The position numbers and the translations under genes are program-made. Below, piece by piece: positions 25,639 through 34,024 of a stretch of 64,000 nucleotides of DNA. The notes beneath the pieces were generated by a model. It was given only the letters and a program-made list of their open reading frames with translations, was not told the origin of the DNA and did no database searches. Numbering within the stretch: position 1 is the first letter of the stretch; every line of letters begins with the position of its first letter. The DNA is from Phenylobacterium deserti (GTDB taxonomy: Bacteria; Pseudomonadota; Alphaproteobacteria; Caulobacterales; Caulobacteraceae): NCBI RefSeq assembly GCF_003254705.1, contig NZ_QFYR01000003.1, positions 124,001 to 188,000 on the forward strand, read 5' to 3'.

Positions 25639-25803
25639 TCAGGGTTGGAGCTTCTGTCTTCGCGTGGCGTCCCCGGCCTCATAGGGGCGTGCGAAGCGGC
25701 CCGCCAGGAAGTGGCAGTAGGGCTCCGGCACACCGTAGAAGAACCAGCGCGGCGGCTGGGGCCTAAACCGGTCCAGGCGCTTCCAATCCACTTCCTCACG
25801 CAT
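25639..25803 (-). CDS. 54-aa protein, aromatic-rich
   Basis: Minus strand, ATG at 25803, TGA at 25639-25641; 54 residues with RPQPPRWFFYGVPEPYCHF and a basic tail. The start codon overlaps the upstream gene's stop (TGATG on this strand), so the two are translationally coupled. No family known. Confidence 0.55.
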   Translation of the reverse strand: MREEVDWKRLDRFRPQPPRWFFYGVPEPYCHFLAGRFARPYEAGDATRRQKLQP

Positions 25804-26051
25804 CAGCAGGGCTCCTCATCGTTCAGGGTGGCGGGCTCCACCAGGCCGCCGAAGTCCCACTCCATGATGAGGTAGTTGATTGCGCTGATGTCGCGCTCGG
25901 TCGGTTGGCGACCCGGCGGAGGTATCCACTCCCAGCCCCGCGTCAGCGTGTAGCCGGCCGCCTTGAGATGCGCCTGGGCGTTGAAGTCGCCGCCGTCATC
26001 CGGCCCGGCATCGCACCATTCGGCGTGAAGTTCAGGCGGTCCGCTCGGCAT
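25803..26051 (-). CDS. Small prophage-end protein
   Basis: 82 aa from an ATG at 26051 with GGGA nine bases upstream; a TTG at 26060 would add three residues. It is acidic, with WCDAGPDDGGDFNAQAHLKAAGY and an aromatic-rich end. It is the last gene before the tRNA and its promoter likely lies in the AT-rich stretch 26,060-26,120. Function unknown. Confidence 0.55.
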   Translation of the reverse strand: MPSGPPELHAEWCDAGPDDGGDFNAQAHLKAAGYTLTRGWEWIPPPGRQPTERDISAINYLIMEWDFGGLVEPATLNDEEPC

Positions 26052-26142
26052 CAGCTGCAATCCCGATTGATGATAAAATCGAGGATAGCACAGCTGCGGG
26101 AAAAGGAATATACAAGAGAAACAAGCCGCTGCGGAGCAGCCC

Positions 26143-26190
26143 TGGCGGATGGGGTGGGATTCGAACCCACGGTGAGCGTAAACCCACGGC
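26143..26190. other. Probable prophage attachment region (att) at tRNA-Ser 3' end
   Basis: Phage genes stop right beside the 3' end of the tRNA, and the flank changes from tiny prophage genes with locally AT-rich sequence (26,060-26,125) to a conserved chromosomal gene order on the other side. Tyrosine integrases commonly target the T arm and 3' end of tRNA genes in this orientation. The matching att copy would lie left of the window, so the exact core cannot be read here. Confidence 0.5.
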
Positions 26191-26232
26191 GGTTTTCAAG
26201 ACCGCTGCCTTAAACCACTCGGCCACCCATCC
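26143..26232 (-). tRNA. tRNA-Ser (anticodon TGA)
   Basis: Minus strand. A 7-bp acceptor stem GGATGGG/CCCATCC, D arm with GGCCGAGTGG, an anticodon arm GCGGT-CTTGAAA-ACCGC giving anticodon TGA, a long variable arm typical of serine tRNAs, TTCGAATC in the T arm and an encoded CCA end at 26143-26145. The gene is intact. A short GCTGC/GCAGC hairpin at 26128-26140 lies just beyond the 3' end and may be its terminator. Confidence 0.95.
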
Positions 26233-26348
26233 GGAGCGGGGGCTATAGCAGCGGACGCGCGGCATCTCCACCGCAACGGTCGGTTAACCCTGCCGCAAAC
26301 TTCCGCAGGCAAGCTCGACGGCCGAGGGAAGCTGTCGAGAACACCATC

Positions 26349-27470
26349 ATGCCCGTCCTGTCAGCCAAGGCCCTGCGCCTGGTCCGTCTGGCCACCGTGC
26401 TCTGCGCCGGCGCCTCGCTCGCCGCCTGCGCCAGCGTTCAGCCGAAGTACGCCACCAACCAGACCGGCGGCGCGGGCGCGCCGCGGCCCAGCGGGCAGGG
26501 CGTCTACAAGGTCGGAAAGCCCTATCAGATCAACGGCGTGTGGTATTATCCCAGCGAGCAGCCGAACTATAACGAGACGGGCGTCGCGTCTTGGTACGGC
26601 GACGCCTTCCATCTGAAGGCGACGGCCAACGGCGAGCTGTTCGACATGAACGCCTTCACCGCCGCCCACAAGACCCTGCCGCTGCCCTCCATCGTCGAGG
26701 TCACCAACCTCGACAACGGCAAGAAGATGAAAGTGCGGGTGAACGATCGCGGCCCGTTCGTCGGCGACCGCATCATCGACATGAGCTACGCCGCGGCCCA
26801 GGAGCTCGGCTTCGACCGTAAAGGCCTGGCCCGCGTGCGGGTGAAGTACGTCGGCCCGGCCCCTGTGGGCGGTCCTGACCCGTTCCTGACCTACGCCAAG
26901 GCAGACGCCCAGCGCCGCTATCAGCCGGCGCCGCTCAACGTGACGCCAGCCGCGCCGCCGGCGGCGGCTCCCGCGCCCTATCGCAACGACAGTTTCCAGG
27001 TGGCCAGCGCCGCGCCCGTCACAGCATCCAAGCCAGTGCCGCTCGACGCGGCGGTCGCCACCTCGCTGAAGGCGCAGGTTCCCGAATACCGCCGACCGTC
27101 GTCCCACGCGCCGCTCACCGGCGAGGCCTTGCCGGACATCCGACCGACGGCGCGAGCGGAGGGCCCGGTCGCCCCCTCGTCGCAACCCGACGTCTACGCG
27201 CCTGCGCCCGCCGCGGTGGCCAGCTCCGGCAGCGACTCGGGCTTCCGCATCCAGGCGGGCGCCTTCGCGGAGCGGGCCAACGCCGAACGCGCGGTCGCCC
27301 AGCTCTCCGGGGCCGGCGAGGCGGTGATCGAGTCGCTCGCCCTGCGCGATGGCGGCTCGCTGTGGCGTGTGGTGCTGCCGGGGCCGGCCGACGAAGCCGA
27401 AGCCTACGCCCTGCGCGATCGCGTGGCGGAGATCGGCTTCGCCGACGCCCGCGTGGTCCGCGCCTTCTAA
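26349..27470 (+). CDS. rlpA: RlpA-like septal-ring lipoprotein with SPOR domain
   Basis: 373 aa. A lipoprotein signal ends at LAAC (Cys27). A double-psi beta-barrel follows at about residues 75-170 with ASWYGDAFHLKATANGE and VRVNDRGPF, the RlpA lytic transglycosylase core that cuts denuded peptidoglycan. A Pro/Ala-rich linker leads to a C-terminal SPOR domain (about 298-373, GFRIQAGAFAERANAERA) that binds septal glycan. It acts at the outer envelope during cell division. The next gene, tmk, begins 46 bp downstream. Confidence 0.9.
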   Translation: MPVLSAKALRLVRLATVLCAGASLAACASVQPKYATNQTGGAGAPRPSGQGVYKVGKPYQINGVWYYPSEQPNYNETGVASWYGDAFHLKATANGELFDMNAFTAAHKTLPLPSIVEVTNLDNGKKMKVRVNDRGPFVGDRIIDMSYAAAQELGFDRKGLARVRVKYVGPAPVGGPDPFLTYAKADAQRRYQPAPLNVTPAAPPAAAPAPYRNDSFQVASAAPVTASKPVPLDAAVATSLKAQVPEYRRPSSHAPLTGEALPDIRPTARAEGPVAPSSQPDVYAPAPAAVASSGSDSGFRIQAGAFAERANAERAVAQLSGAGEAVIESLALRDGGSLWRVVLPGPADEAEAYALRDRVAEIGFADARVVRAF

Positions 27471-27516
27471 GGGGCGGGCGCTAGACTTCCGCGCCGAACT
27501 GCCCTTTCTGGAGGGC

Positions 27517-28152
27517 GTGACGCGCGGACAGTTCATCACCTTCGAAGGCGGCGAAGGCGCCGGCAAATCCACCCAGGTGAAGCGCCTGGTTGCGCGCCTG
27601 CAGGGGCAGGGGCGGGAGGTCGTCGCCACTCGCGAGCCCGGCGGCTCGCCGGGCGCGGAGAGCATCCGGGATCTGGTGCTGAACGGCGCCGCCGACCGCT
27701 GGAGTCCGGTGACCGAGACCCTGCTGATGTACGCCTCCCGGCGTGACCACATCGAGCGAGTGATCCGCCCGGCGTTGGAGCGGGGCGCATGGGTGGTCTG
27801 CGATCGCTTCGCCGACTCGACCCGCGCCTACCAGGGCGCCGGCGGCGGCACGGCGCCCGAGCTGATCTCAGCGCTCGAGACCCACATCCTGGAAGGCACG
27901 CGCCCGGACCTGACCTTGGTCTTCGACCTGCCCACCGAAGTGGGGCTGGAGCGCGCCCACGCCCGCGCCAGCGGCGAGATGCGCTTCGAGTCCAAAGGGC
28001 TGGCTTTCCACCAGCGCCTGCGAGACGGCTTCCTGGCCATCGCTCGAGCGGAGCCCGATCGCTGCGCCCTGATCGACGCTTCGCCCACCATGGACGATGT
28101 GGAGGCGGCCGTTTGGTCGGCCGTGTCCCAGCGCCTTTCCATCGATGCCTAG
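27517..28152 (+). CDS. tmk: Thymidylate kinase
   Basis: 211 aa from a GTG at 27517, chosen because GGAGGG lies just upstream and it gives the canonical N-terminus RGQFITFEGGEGAGKST with the P-loop. The DRF motif (VCDRFADSTRAYQG) and a LID region around Arg/Glu near residue 150 complete the dTMP kinase fold. It makes dTDP from dTMP for DNA synthesis. It overlaps holB by eight bases. Confidence 0.95.
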   Translation: MTRGQFITFEGGEGAGKSTQVKRLVARLQGQGREVVATREPGGSPGAESIRDLVLNGAADRWSPVTETLLMYASRRDHIERVIRPALERGAWVVCDRFADSTRAYQGAGGGTAPELISALETHILEGTRPDLTLVFDLPTEVGLERAHARASGEMRFESKGLAFHQRLRDGFLAIARAEPDRCALIDASPTMDDVEAAVWSAVSQRLSIDA

Positions 28153-29146
28153 CCTGGACGTCCCGCACCCGCGCGAAGTCTTCGAGCTGCAGGGCCAGGC
28201 AGGCCCGGAAGAAGCCTTCGAGGATGCCCGCGCACGCGGGCGCCTGCACCACGCATGGCTGCTGACCGGCCCTGAAGGCGTCGGCAAGGCGACGTTCGCT
28301 TACCGCGCCGCCCGCCGGCTGCTAGGCGCGCCCCCCGACCGCGCTCACGGCGTACTGGGGGCCTCGCCGGAGCATCCCGTCAGCCGCCAGATCATCGCCC
28401 GCGCCCATCCCGATCTGCTGGTGCTGGAGCGGGTTGGTGAGGACGGCAAGCCGCGCAAGGTGATCCCGGTCGACGACGCGCGGAAGCTCTCCGAGTTCTT
28501 CTCCAAATCGCCAGCCAGCGCGCCGCATCGGGTGGCGATCATCGACGCGGCTGACGACCTGAACGTCAATGCCGCCAATGCTTTGCTGAAGACTCTTGAG
28601 GAGCCGCCGCCGCGGGGCGTGCTGCTGATGGTCTCCCATTCGCCCGGCCGCCTGCTCGCCACCATCCGCTCGCGCTGCCGCCGGCTGGCGTTCGGCGCTC
28701 TGGGCCTGGAGGAGGCCGCCGCCTTCGTCCGCGCCCGGGGCGACTTCAACATGGAAGAGTCGCTGCGCCTGTCGCGCATGGCAGGCGGCCCGCCCGGCAA
28801 GGCGCTCCAGCTTGCCGCGGCGGACGCCCTGGCCATGGACGACGCCGCCCGCGCCTTGTTGGAACACCTGCCCCGCGTGGATGAGGCGTTCACCCTATCG
28901 CTCGCTGACCGATTCAAGGGCGGTGAAGGCCAGGCGCAGTTCAACCTGCTGTTCGACCGGTTGGCCGAGCGCGTCCACGGCCTTGCCGCCAACGCCGCGG
29001 CCCAGAGGATGGGCGCGCTTGATCGCTGGGCCCAGGCGTGGGAGACGCTGCAGCGCCTGCCCAGGGAGGTCGAGGGGCTGAACCTCGACCGAACCGACGC
29101 CCTGTTCGCGGCGCTGAACGAACTGCGCCAGGCGGCTCGCGCCTGA
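28145..29146 (+). CDS. holB: DNA polymerase III subunit delta prime
   Basis: 333 aa starting at the ATG at 28145 inside the end of tmk. AAA+ features are visible: LLTGPEGVGKAT near residue 40, the arm NAANALLKTLEEPP and LLMVSHSPGRLLATIRSRCRR, the conserved clamp-loader strand with the Ser-Arg-Cys trigger. It is part of the gamma complex that loads the beta clamp. The order tmk-holB is a standard one in alphaproteobacteria. Confidence 0.9.
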   Translation: MPSLDVPHPREVFELQGQAGPEEAFEDARARGRLHHAWLLTGPEGVGKATFAYRAARRLLGAPPDRAHGVLGASPEHPVSRQIIARAHPDLLVLERVGEDGKPRKVIPVDDARKLSEFFSKSPASAPHRVAIIDAADDLNVNAANALLKTLEEPPPRGVLLMVSHSPGRLLATIRSRCRRLAFGALGLEEAAAFVRARGDFNMEESLRLSRMAGGPPGKALQLAAADALAMDDAARALLEHLPRVDEAFTLSLADRFKGGEGQAQFNLLFDRLAERVHGLAANAAAQRMGALDRWAQAWETLQRLPREVEGLNLDRTDALFAALNELRQAARA

Positions 29147-29169
29147 CGGCGCGCCACAAGACAGAGCCG

Positions 29170-29946
29170 ATGCTGATCGACAGCCACGTCAACCTGCACG
29201 CCCCTCAGTTCGACGAGGATCGGGAGGCCGTGATCAGCCGCGCCCTGGCGTCCGGCGTGCGCCTGATGGTCAATATCAGCGACAAGGTCTCCAACTTCGA
29301 CAAGGTCCGTCTGGTCGCGCAGCACCCGGACATCTGGTGCACCGTCGGCACCCACCCGCACGAGGCCAAGGAAGATCCGGACCTTGCCCCGGAGACCCTC
29401 ATCAAGCTGGCCGGCGACCCGCGTGTGGTCGGCATCGGCGAGTGCGGCCTCGACTTCCACTACGACCTCAGCCCACGTGACGTGCAGGCCAAGGTGTTCC
29501 GCGCCCATGTCGCCGCGGCGCGCGCCACGGGCCTGCCCCTGGTCGTTCACACCCGTGAGGCGGACGAGGTCATGACGCAGATCCTGGAGGAGGAGTACGC
29601 CGTCGGTCCCTTCCGCCTCCTGATGCACTGCTACACCTCGGGCGCTGAGTTGGCCCGCCGGGCCGCAGCCCTTGGCGCCTGGTTCTCGGTGTCCGGCATC
29701 GCCACCTTCAAGGCGGCGGAAGACGTGCGCGAGGTGATCCGCGAGATGCCCGCCGACCGGATCATCGTGGAGACCGATTGCCCGTACCTGGCGCCCGTGC
29801 CCTACCGCGGCCGCCGCAACGAGCCCGCCTTCTTGCCCCACGTGCTGGCGAAGCTGGCCGAGATTCGCGGCTGGGATCTGGCCGAGGCTGAGCGTCGGAC
29901 CGAAGACGCCTTCTTCGCCCTGTTCGATCGGATCCCCCGCCCATGA
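29170..29946 (+). CDS. tatD: TatD-family metal-dependent hydrolase with altered first motif
   Basis: 258 aa from ATG 29170. The TIM-barrel metal sites are seen in order: DSHVNLH at residues 4-10, GECGLDFHYD, PLVVHTREAD, MHCYTS and IIVETDCPYLAP. In most TatD proteins the first motif is DxHxH; here the second histidine is Asn (DSHVN), with another His three positions on. The later residues are intact. TatD proteins are 3'-5' DNA/RNA exonucleases or deaminase-like hydrolases. The stop overlaps the next start (ATGA). Confidence 0.85.
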   Translation: MLIDSHVNLHAPQFDEDREAVISRALASGVRLMVNISDKVSNFDKVRLVAQHPDIWCTVGTHPHEAKEDPDLAPETLIKLAGDPRVVGIGECGLDFHYDLSPRDVQAKVFRAHVAAARATGLPLVVHTREADEVMTQILEEEYAVGPFRLLMHCYTSGAELARRAAALGAWFSVSGIATFKAAEDVREVIREMPADRIIVETDCPYLAPVPYRGRRNEPAFLPHVLAKLAEIRGWDLAEAERRTEDAFFALFDRIPRP

Positions 29947-30767
29947 GCATCCGGCTGGAGGTGACGATCCTCGGCTGCGGCTCCTCCGGCGGCGTGCCGC
30001 GCGCCGATGGGGAATGGGGCGCGTGCGACCCCGCCAACCCGAAGAACCTTCGCAATCGCTGCTCCATGATGGTCCGCCGGCTTGGAGACACGCCGCTGAC
30101 CTCCACGACGGTCGTGGTCGACACCTCGCCGGACTTCCGCATCCAGACCGCCATGGCCGGCGCCAAGCGCCTGGACGGCGTTCTGCTGACCCATGATCAC
30201 GCCGACCAGGTGCATGGCCTGGACGACATCCGCGCCTTCTTCATCCGGCAGGGCGCCCGCATCCCGGTCTGGATGGACCCGCCCACGTCGCGGACCCTGT
30301 TGGGCCGCTTCGACTATGTCTTCGAAGGGCAGGGCGGCTATCCCGCCATCGCCCAGCCGCACCTGATCCCGCCGCACGGGCAGGCCTGGACCGTCGACGG
30401 GCCGTCAGGCGCCATCCCCGTCGTCACCTTCGACCAGGACCATGGCGAGATCCGCTCGGTCGGTTACCGCTTTGGCGACGTGGCCTATTCCAGCGACGTG
30501 GTGGATCTGGACGACGCCGCGTTCGAGGCCCTCGCAGGCCTGGATGTCTGGATTGTGGACGCGCTGCGCCGGCGCCCCCACCCGACACATGCCCACCTCG
30601 ACCGCACCCTGCAGTGGATCGAACGGGCGAAGCCGCGGCGCGCCATCCTCACCAACATGCACGTCGATCTCGACTACGAAGCTCTTCGCGCCGAACTCCC
30701 GACAGGCGTCGAGCCGGCCTACGACGGCCTTCGCTTTGTACATGAGGTAAGCGAGGCAACCGCATGA
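29943..30767 (+). CDS. MBL-fold metallohydrolase (PhnP-like)
   Basis: 274 aa. ILGCGSSGGVPRADG at the start and LLTHDHADQVHGLDD (HxHxDH motif) around residue 78 define the metallo-beta-lactamase fold; a further ILTNMHVDLDY near residue 240 supplies the last His. The pattern is like PhnP/RNase Z-related phosphodiesterases. It is coupled to tatD and to purN by ATGA overlaps. Substrate unknown; a cyclic or RNA phosphodiester is likely. Confidence 0.85.
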   Translation: MSIRLEVTILGCGSSGGVPRADGEWGACDPANPKNLRNRCSMMVRRLGDTPLTSTTVVVDTSPDFRIQTAMAGAKRLDGVLLTHDHADQVHGLDDIRAFFIRQGARIPVWMDPPTSRTLLGRFDYVFEGQGGYPAIAQPHLIPPHGQAWTVDGPSGAIPVVTFDQDHGEIRSVGYRFGDVAYSSDVVDLDDAAFEALAGLDVWIVDALRRRPHPTHAHLDRTLQWIERAKPRRAILTNMHVDLDYEALRAELPTGVEPAYDGLRFVHEVSEATA

Positions 30768-31381
30768 AACGATTGCAGATCGGCTTTCTTGCTTCTGGCA
30801 ACGGCTCCAGCGCCTGCGCCATCATGGACGCCATGGCGGCCGGTGATCTGGCTGCCGATCCGCGCCTGATGGTCAGCAACATGAAGACGGCCGGCGCTCT
30901 GGAAGCGGCCCGGGCGCGCGGCGTGCCCGCTCTTTGCATTCCGACCCAGAAAGACCCGCAGGCCGCCGACGCCCGGATCGTCTCCGAGATGGAGGCCCAC
31001 GCCGTCGATCTGATCGTCATGAGCGGCTACCTGCGCCGCCTCGGCCCCAAGACCCTGGCGCGCTACGCCGGCCGCATTATCAACATCCACCCCGGCCCGC
31101 TGCCCCGGTTCGGCGGGGAAGGGATGTACGGCCGCCGAGTCCATGAGGCGGTGCTGGCCGCCGGCGTGCCGGAAAGCGGCGTCGTCATCCATGTGGTCGA
31201 CGAGGAGTATGACCACGGTCCTCAACTGGCGACCCGCGCCGTGCCCGTGCTGCCGGGCGACAGCGCCGAGGACCTCGAAGCTCGGGTGAAGGCGGCCGAG
31301 CCGCCGTTCTTCGTCGAGACCCTCCGCCGCATTGCCGAGGGCGCCCTGCAACTGCCCCAGCCGGCGAGCTCGCAGCCCTAG
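30764..31381 (+). CDS. purN: Phosphoribosylglycinamide formyltransferase
   Basis: 205 aa. The folate-binding start SGNGSSACAIMDAM, the catalytic pair Asn/His in IINIHPGPLP and the Asp in EEYDHGP are present. The insert GGEGMYGRRVHEAV marks the GGKGYYG-type subfamily found in plants and some bacteria rather than the E. coli PurN type. It carries out the third step of purine synthesis. It is in the same run as the MBL hydrolase with an ATGA overlap. A second PurN elsewhere cannot be excluded. Confidence 0.8.
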   Translation: MKRLQIGFLASGNGSSACAIMDAMAAGDLAADPRLMVSNMKTAGALEAARARGVPALCIPTQKDPQAADARIVSEMEAHAVDLIVMSGYLRRLGPKTLARYAGRIINIHPGPLPRFGGEGMYGRRVHEAVLAAGVPESGVVIHVVDEEYDHGPQLATRAVPVLPGDSAEDLEARVKAAEPPFFVETLRRIAEGALQLPQPASSQP

Positions 31382-31413
31382 GCGCCCGCCCGCGGAAGGC
31401 TCATGCTGAAGCC

Positions 31414-32553
31414 ATGAAGGGGCTTAACGACATCCTCCAGAAGACCCGCGCGGCCTCCCAGAGCCGCACGGGTCCGTCCTGGCCGCGTCGGCGTGTTCCG
31501 CCGCCGCCCAGCGGCTCCCAAGCCGAACCTGCGGGCTTTGCCCATGTGCGGCTGGCTGTTGAAGACGATAGCGAAGCAGTGGCCCGCTTCTTCGGCGAAA
31601 TGCCTGCCAGCGCCGCGGGCCGCGGCTGTGAACGCCTGAGGATCCTCGCGCTCTCCGGTGGCGGGGCGGGCGGTGCGTTCGGCGCCGGCGCGCTCGTGGG
31701 CCTGACCCGCGCCGGGGCGCGCCCGGACTTCGACATGGTCACCGGCGTCAGCACCGGCGCCCTGATCGCGCCCTTCGCCTTTGTGGGCTCCGCCTGGGAC
31801 GAACGCCTGGAGGACGCCTACACCGGAGGGCTCGCCGCCGAGCTGCTGGCCATCACCGCCGTGCGTCCTGGCGCTAGCCTCTACCCCAGCGATCGGCTGA
31901 CCGCCCTGGTTCGCAGTCACATCGACGCCGCGCTGCTGGAATCCGTGGCAGAGGCGCACGCCGCCGGCCGCCGCCTCTTCATCGCCACCGCTAACCTCGA
32001 CGCCCAGACCACCTCCATCTGGGACATGGGCGCGATCGCCTCCGTCGGCGGGCCCGAGGCCCTGCAGCTGTTCGAGGATGTGCTGGTGGCCTCGGCGAGC
32101 CTGCCGGGCGTGTTCCCGCCCAAGATGATCAAGGTGGTCAGCGGCGAGGACGCCTTCGAGGAAATGCACGTCGATGGCGGCGCCATCAGCCCGCTGTTCG
32201 TGGTGCCCGAGCCCATGATCCTGCGCCGCGCCCGGGACTGGGCCGTGGGGGGCGTCGAGGTCTACGCCCTGGTGAACACCACCTTGCACCCCAGCCCCAA
32301 GACCACGCCCGTGGGCGCGCTGCCGGTGCTGGTCCGCAGCTTCGAGCTGATGCTCCGCTCGTCCTACCGCAGCGCCGTCCGGTCGGTGGCGGCCTTCTGC
32401 GAGATCAACGGCTTCGAGTTCCGCTCCGCCTGCATTCCCACGGACTTCACCGGCATGAGCATGCTGCGGTTCGACCGCAGCCTGATGTCGCGCATGTTCG
32501 CGGAAGGCGCCGCCCTGGCCGAAGCCGGCCGGCTCTGGACCCGCCTCGAGTAG
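31414..32553 (+). CDS. Patatin-like phospholipase
   Basis: 379 aa. The patatin triad motifs are clear: LALSGGGAGGAFGAGAL (oxyanion hole) near residue 82, GVSTG (nucleophile Ser) near residue 111 and HVDGGAIS (dyad Asp) near residue 250. About 70 residues precede the domain, Pro-rich and basic. It hydrolyses acyl esters of phospholipids, probably at the membrane; a secretion signal is not evident. The gene follows purN by 32 bp. Confidence 0.85.
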   Translation: MKGLNDILQKTRAASQSRTGPSWPRRRVPPPPSGSQAEPAGFAHVRLAVEDDSEAVARFFGEMPASAAGRGCERLRILALSGGGAGGAFGAGALVGLTRAGARPDFDMVTGVSTGALIAPFAFVGSAWDERLEDAYTGGLAAELLAITAVRPGASLYPSDRLTALVRSHIDAALLESVAEAHAAGRRLFIATANLDAQTTSIWDMGAIASVGGPEALQLFEDVLVASASLPGVFPPKMIKVVSGEDAFEEMHVDGGAISPLFVVPEPMILRRARDWAVGGVEVYALVNTTLHPSPKTTPVGALPVLVRSFELMLRSSYRSAVRSVAAFCEINGFEFRSACIPTDFTGMSMLRFDRSLMSRMFAEGAALAEAGRLWTRLE

Positions 32554-32633
32554 CGAACGGCGGCGCTTTTCAGCCTGGGATAGGGAAACGCCGGACGCTG
32601 CCGACGTTGTCTTGAGACAAGCGAGAGGTCCCG

Positions 32634-32975
32634 ATGGCGAAGAAGCGCAAGAAGAACTCCGTGCCCAAGCGGCTGGCCGGCGTGAAGATCCCCAAGCCGC
32701 TGCGCAAGGGCCTCAAGCGCCTGGCCGCCAGCCAGGACGGCCGAACGGTGCTCACCGAAGCGCTGGCTGCGGCCGGCGCCGCCTTGATCGCGACCCAGGT
32801 CCTGCCCGGTTCGGCGGCCCGCCGCGCAGCCAGCAAGCACGCCCCGGCCGCCAAGGCCGCCGCCAACAAGGCGGGCGCGCGTGTCGGCGGCGCGTTCGAG
32901 GAAGCCGCTCGTGTCTTCGCCGAGGCGCTGCGCGCTCGGACGAGCCCCGCGATCGCGAGCGACTCGACGCACTAG
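32634..32975 (+). CDS. Small basic Lys/Ala-rich protein
   Basis: 113 aa, strongly basic at the N-terminus (AKKRKKNSVPKRLAG) then Ala-rich helices with a histone H1-like or nucleoid-associated look (KHAPAAKAAANKAGARVG). SD GAGAGG precedes the ATG. Its stop overlaps that of the convergent cupin gene. DNA binding is a guess from composition. Confidence 0.6.
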   Translation: MAKKRKKNSVPKRLAGVKIPKPLRKGLKRLAASQDGRTVLTEALAAAGAALIATQVLPGSAARRAASKHAPAAKAAANKAGARVGGAFEEAARVFAEALRARTSPAIASDSTH

Positions 32976-33991
32976 CCCGGGCGGCCGCCCAGCCCGCGGA
33001 TCAGGAAATGGCGGAAGGCGCCATCGAGCTCCGGACTGGGCGGCCCCAGGACCCCCCGACGGGTCGGCGGCAGATGAGCCGCCGGGTCGCCGTCTGCGCG
33101 GAACACGTAGTGCTCGAAGAAGGCGCGCCAGGCTTCGCGACGCTCGGGCGGCAGGTTTCCGATCGTCCAGATGGCATGCGCCAAGGCCTCGAACGGCGAG
33201 CCTGAGGTCGCGGGGCGCGGATCCCACCAGTAGTTCACCAGAACGTTCAGCGGCCCCTTGGACTGCACGCTGTGCCACCACAGCGGCGGGATGTAGATGG
33301 CGTCGCCCGGCTCGAGCTCGGCCGTGTAGGCGTTCGCCAGCGCTTCGGCGTAGCGAGGGAAGGCCTCCAGATCGGGCGCGATGGGCGAGACCATGCTGGT
33401 GGGCTGCCCAGCCACGGTGTTCTCCAGCGGTCCCACATAGAGGTTCGCGACCTGGTCCGGCGGGAAGAGGGTGAAGGTCCGCCGCCCGCTCGCGACGCAA
33501 GCAATGTTGTCGGACATGTCGTAGTGCGCGGCCACCACGCTGGCGGTGCCCAGCCAGATGCGCGGCGCCACCGTCTCCGGCAGCAGGGGCATCGGCAGCT
33601 GCGCTTCCAGCCCCGGCAGGTGCTGCGGAACCGGGGTGGAGCCCAGGTACACCGAATAGGGCGCGTCCTCTTCCGGCAGGTCGACCAGCCGATCCAGCGT
33701 CGCGCCGATCTGGGCTGCGTGGCGCTGGAAGTTGAAGCCGGAAAGATCCTCTCGGTAGAAGAACCGCCCCTGCAAGCCCGCCGGCTGGACGAAGGCCTCG
33801 GTCGGGCGGCCGTTGTCGAACGGCTTCAGATAATCCCGCACCGCCTGGGGCGACGTCCGGCCCGCCGTCACCAGCGGCCAGTCGGCCACCAGCCCGCGGA
33901 ACACCGCCGGCTCGTAGCGGGCCTGAACCTCGTCGCGGAAGCGCTCCGCATCCAGGTTCGAGACCTGCCGAACCCTAAGCTCCGCACTCAT
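32972..33991 (-). CDS. Cupin-like (JmjC/cupin_8) 2OG-Fe(II) oxygenase-type protein, copy 1
   Basis: 339 aa from the ATG at 33991 (minus strand). The double-stranded beta-helix has the metal ligands in AAHYDMSDN (HxD) and in IYIPPLWWHSV (distal His). The N-terminus has AVFRGLVADWPLV, the JmjC/cupin_8 lead-in. The C-terminus RREAWRAFFEHYVFRADGDPAAHLP is shared almost exactly with the second copy at 55,044. Such proteins hydroxylate or otherwise oxidise side chains. In this class of locus they accompany TonB receptors and halogenase-like enzymes; the substrate is unknown. Confidence 0.8.
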   Translation of the reverse strand: MSAELRVRQVSNLDAERFRDEVQARYEPAVFRGLVADWPLVTAGRTSPQAVRDYLKPFDNGRPTEAFVQPAGLQGRFFYREDLSGFNFQRHAAQIGATLDRLVDLPEEDAPYSVYLGSTPVPQHLPGLEAQLPMPLLPETVAPRIWLGTASVVAAHYDMSDNIACVASGRRTFTLFPPDQVANLYVGPLENTVAGQPTSMVSPIAPDLEAFPRYAEALANAYTAELEPGDAIYIPPLWWHSVQSKGPLNVLVNYWWDPRPATSGSPFEALAHAIWTIGNLPPERREAWRAFFEHYVFRADGDPAAHLPPTRRGVLGPPSPELDGAFRHFLIRGLGGRPG

Positions 33992-34024
33992 TTCTGCCGC
34001 CACAGGTTGTTTAAGCCACTGGTT

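Noticed and set aside
25539-25799. 86-residue minus-strand frame near the prophage end
   Set aside because: It overlaps two better-supported small genes and its composition (Ser/Arg/Pro rich) is that of a shadow frame.
1-26140. CRISPR array or insertion sequence
   Set aside because: No repeat-spacer pattern, transposase or terminal inverted repeats were seen in the prophage or elsewhere in the window.
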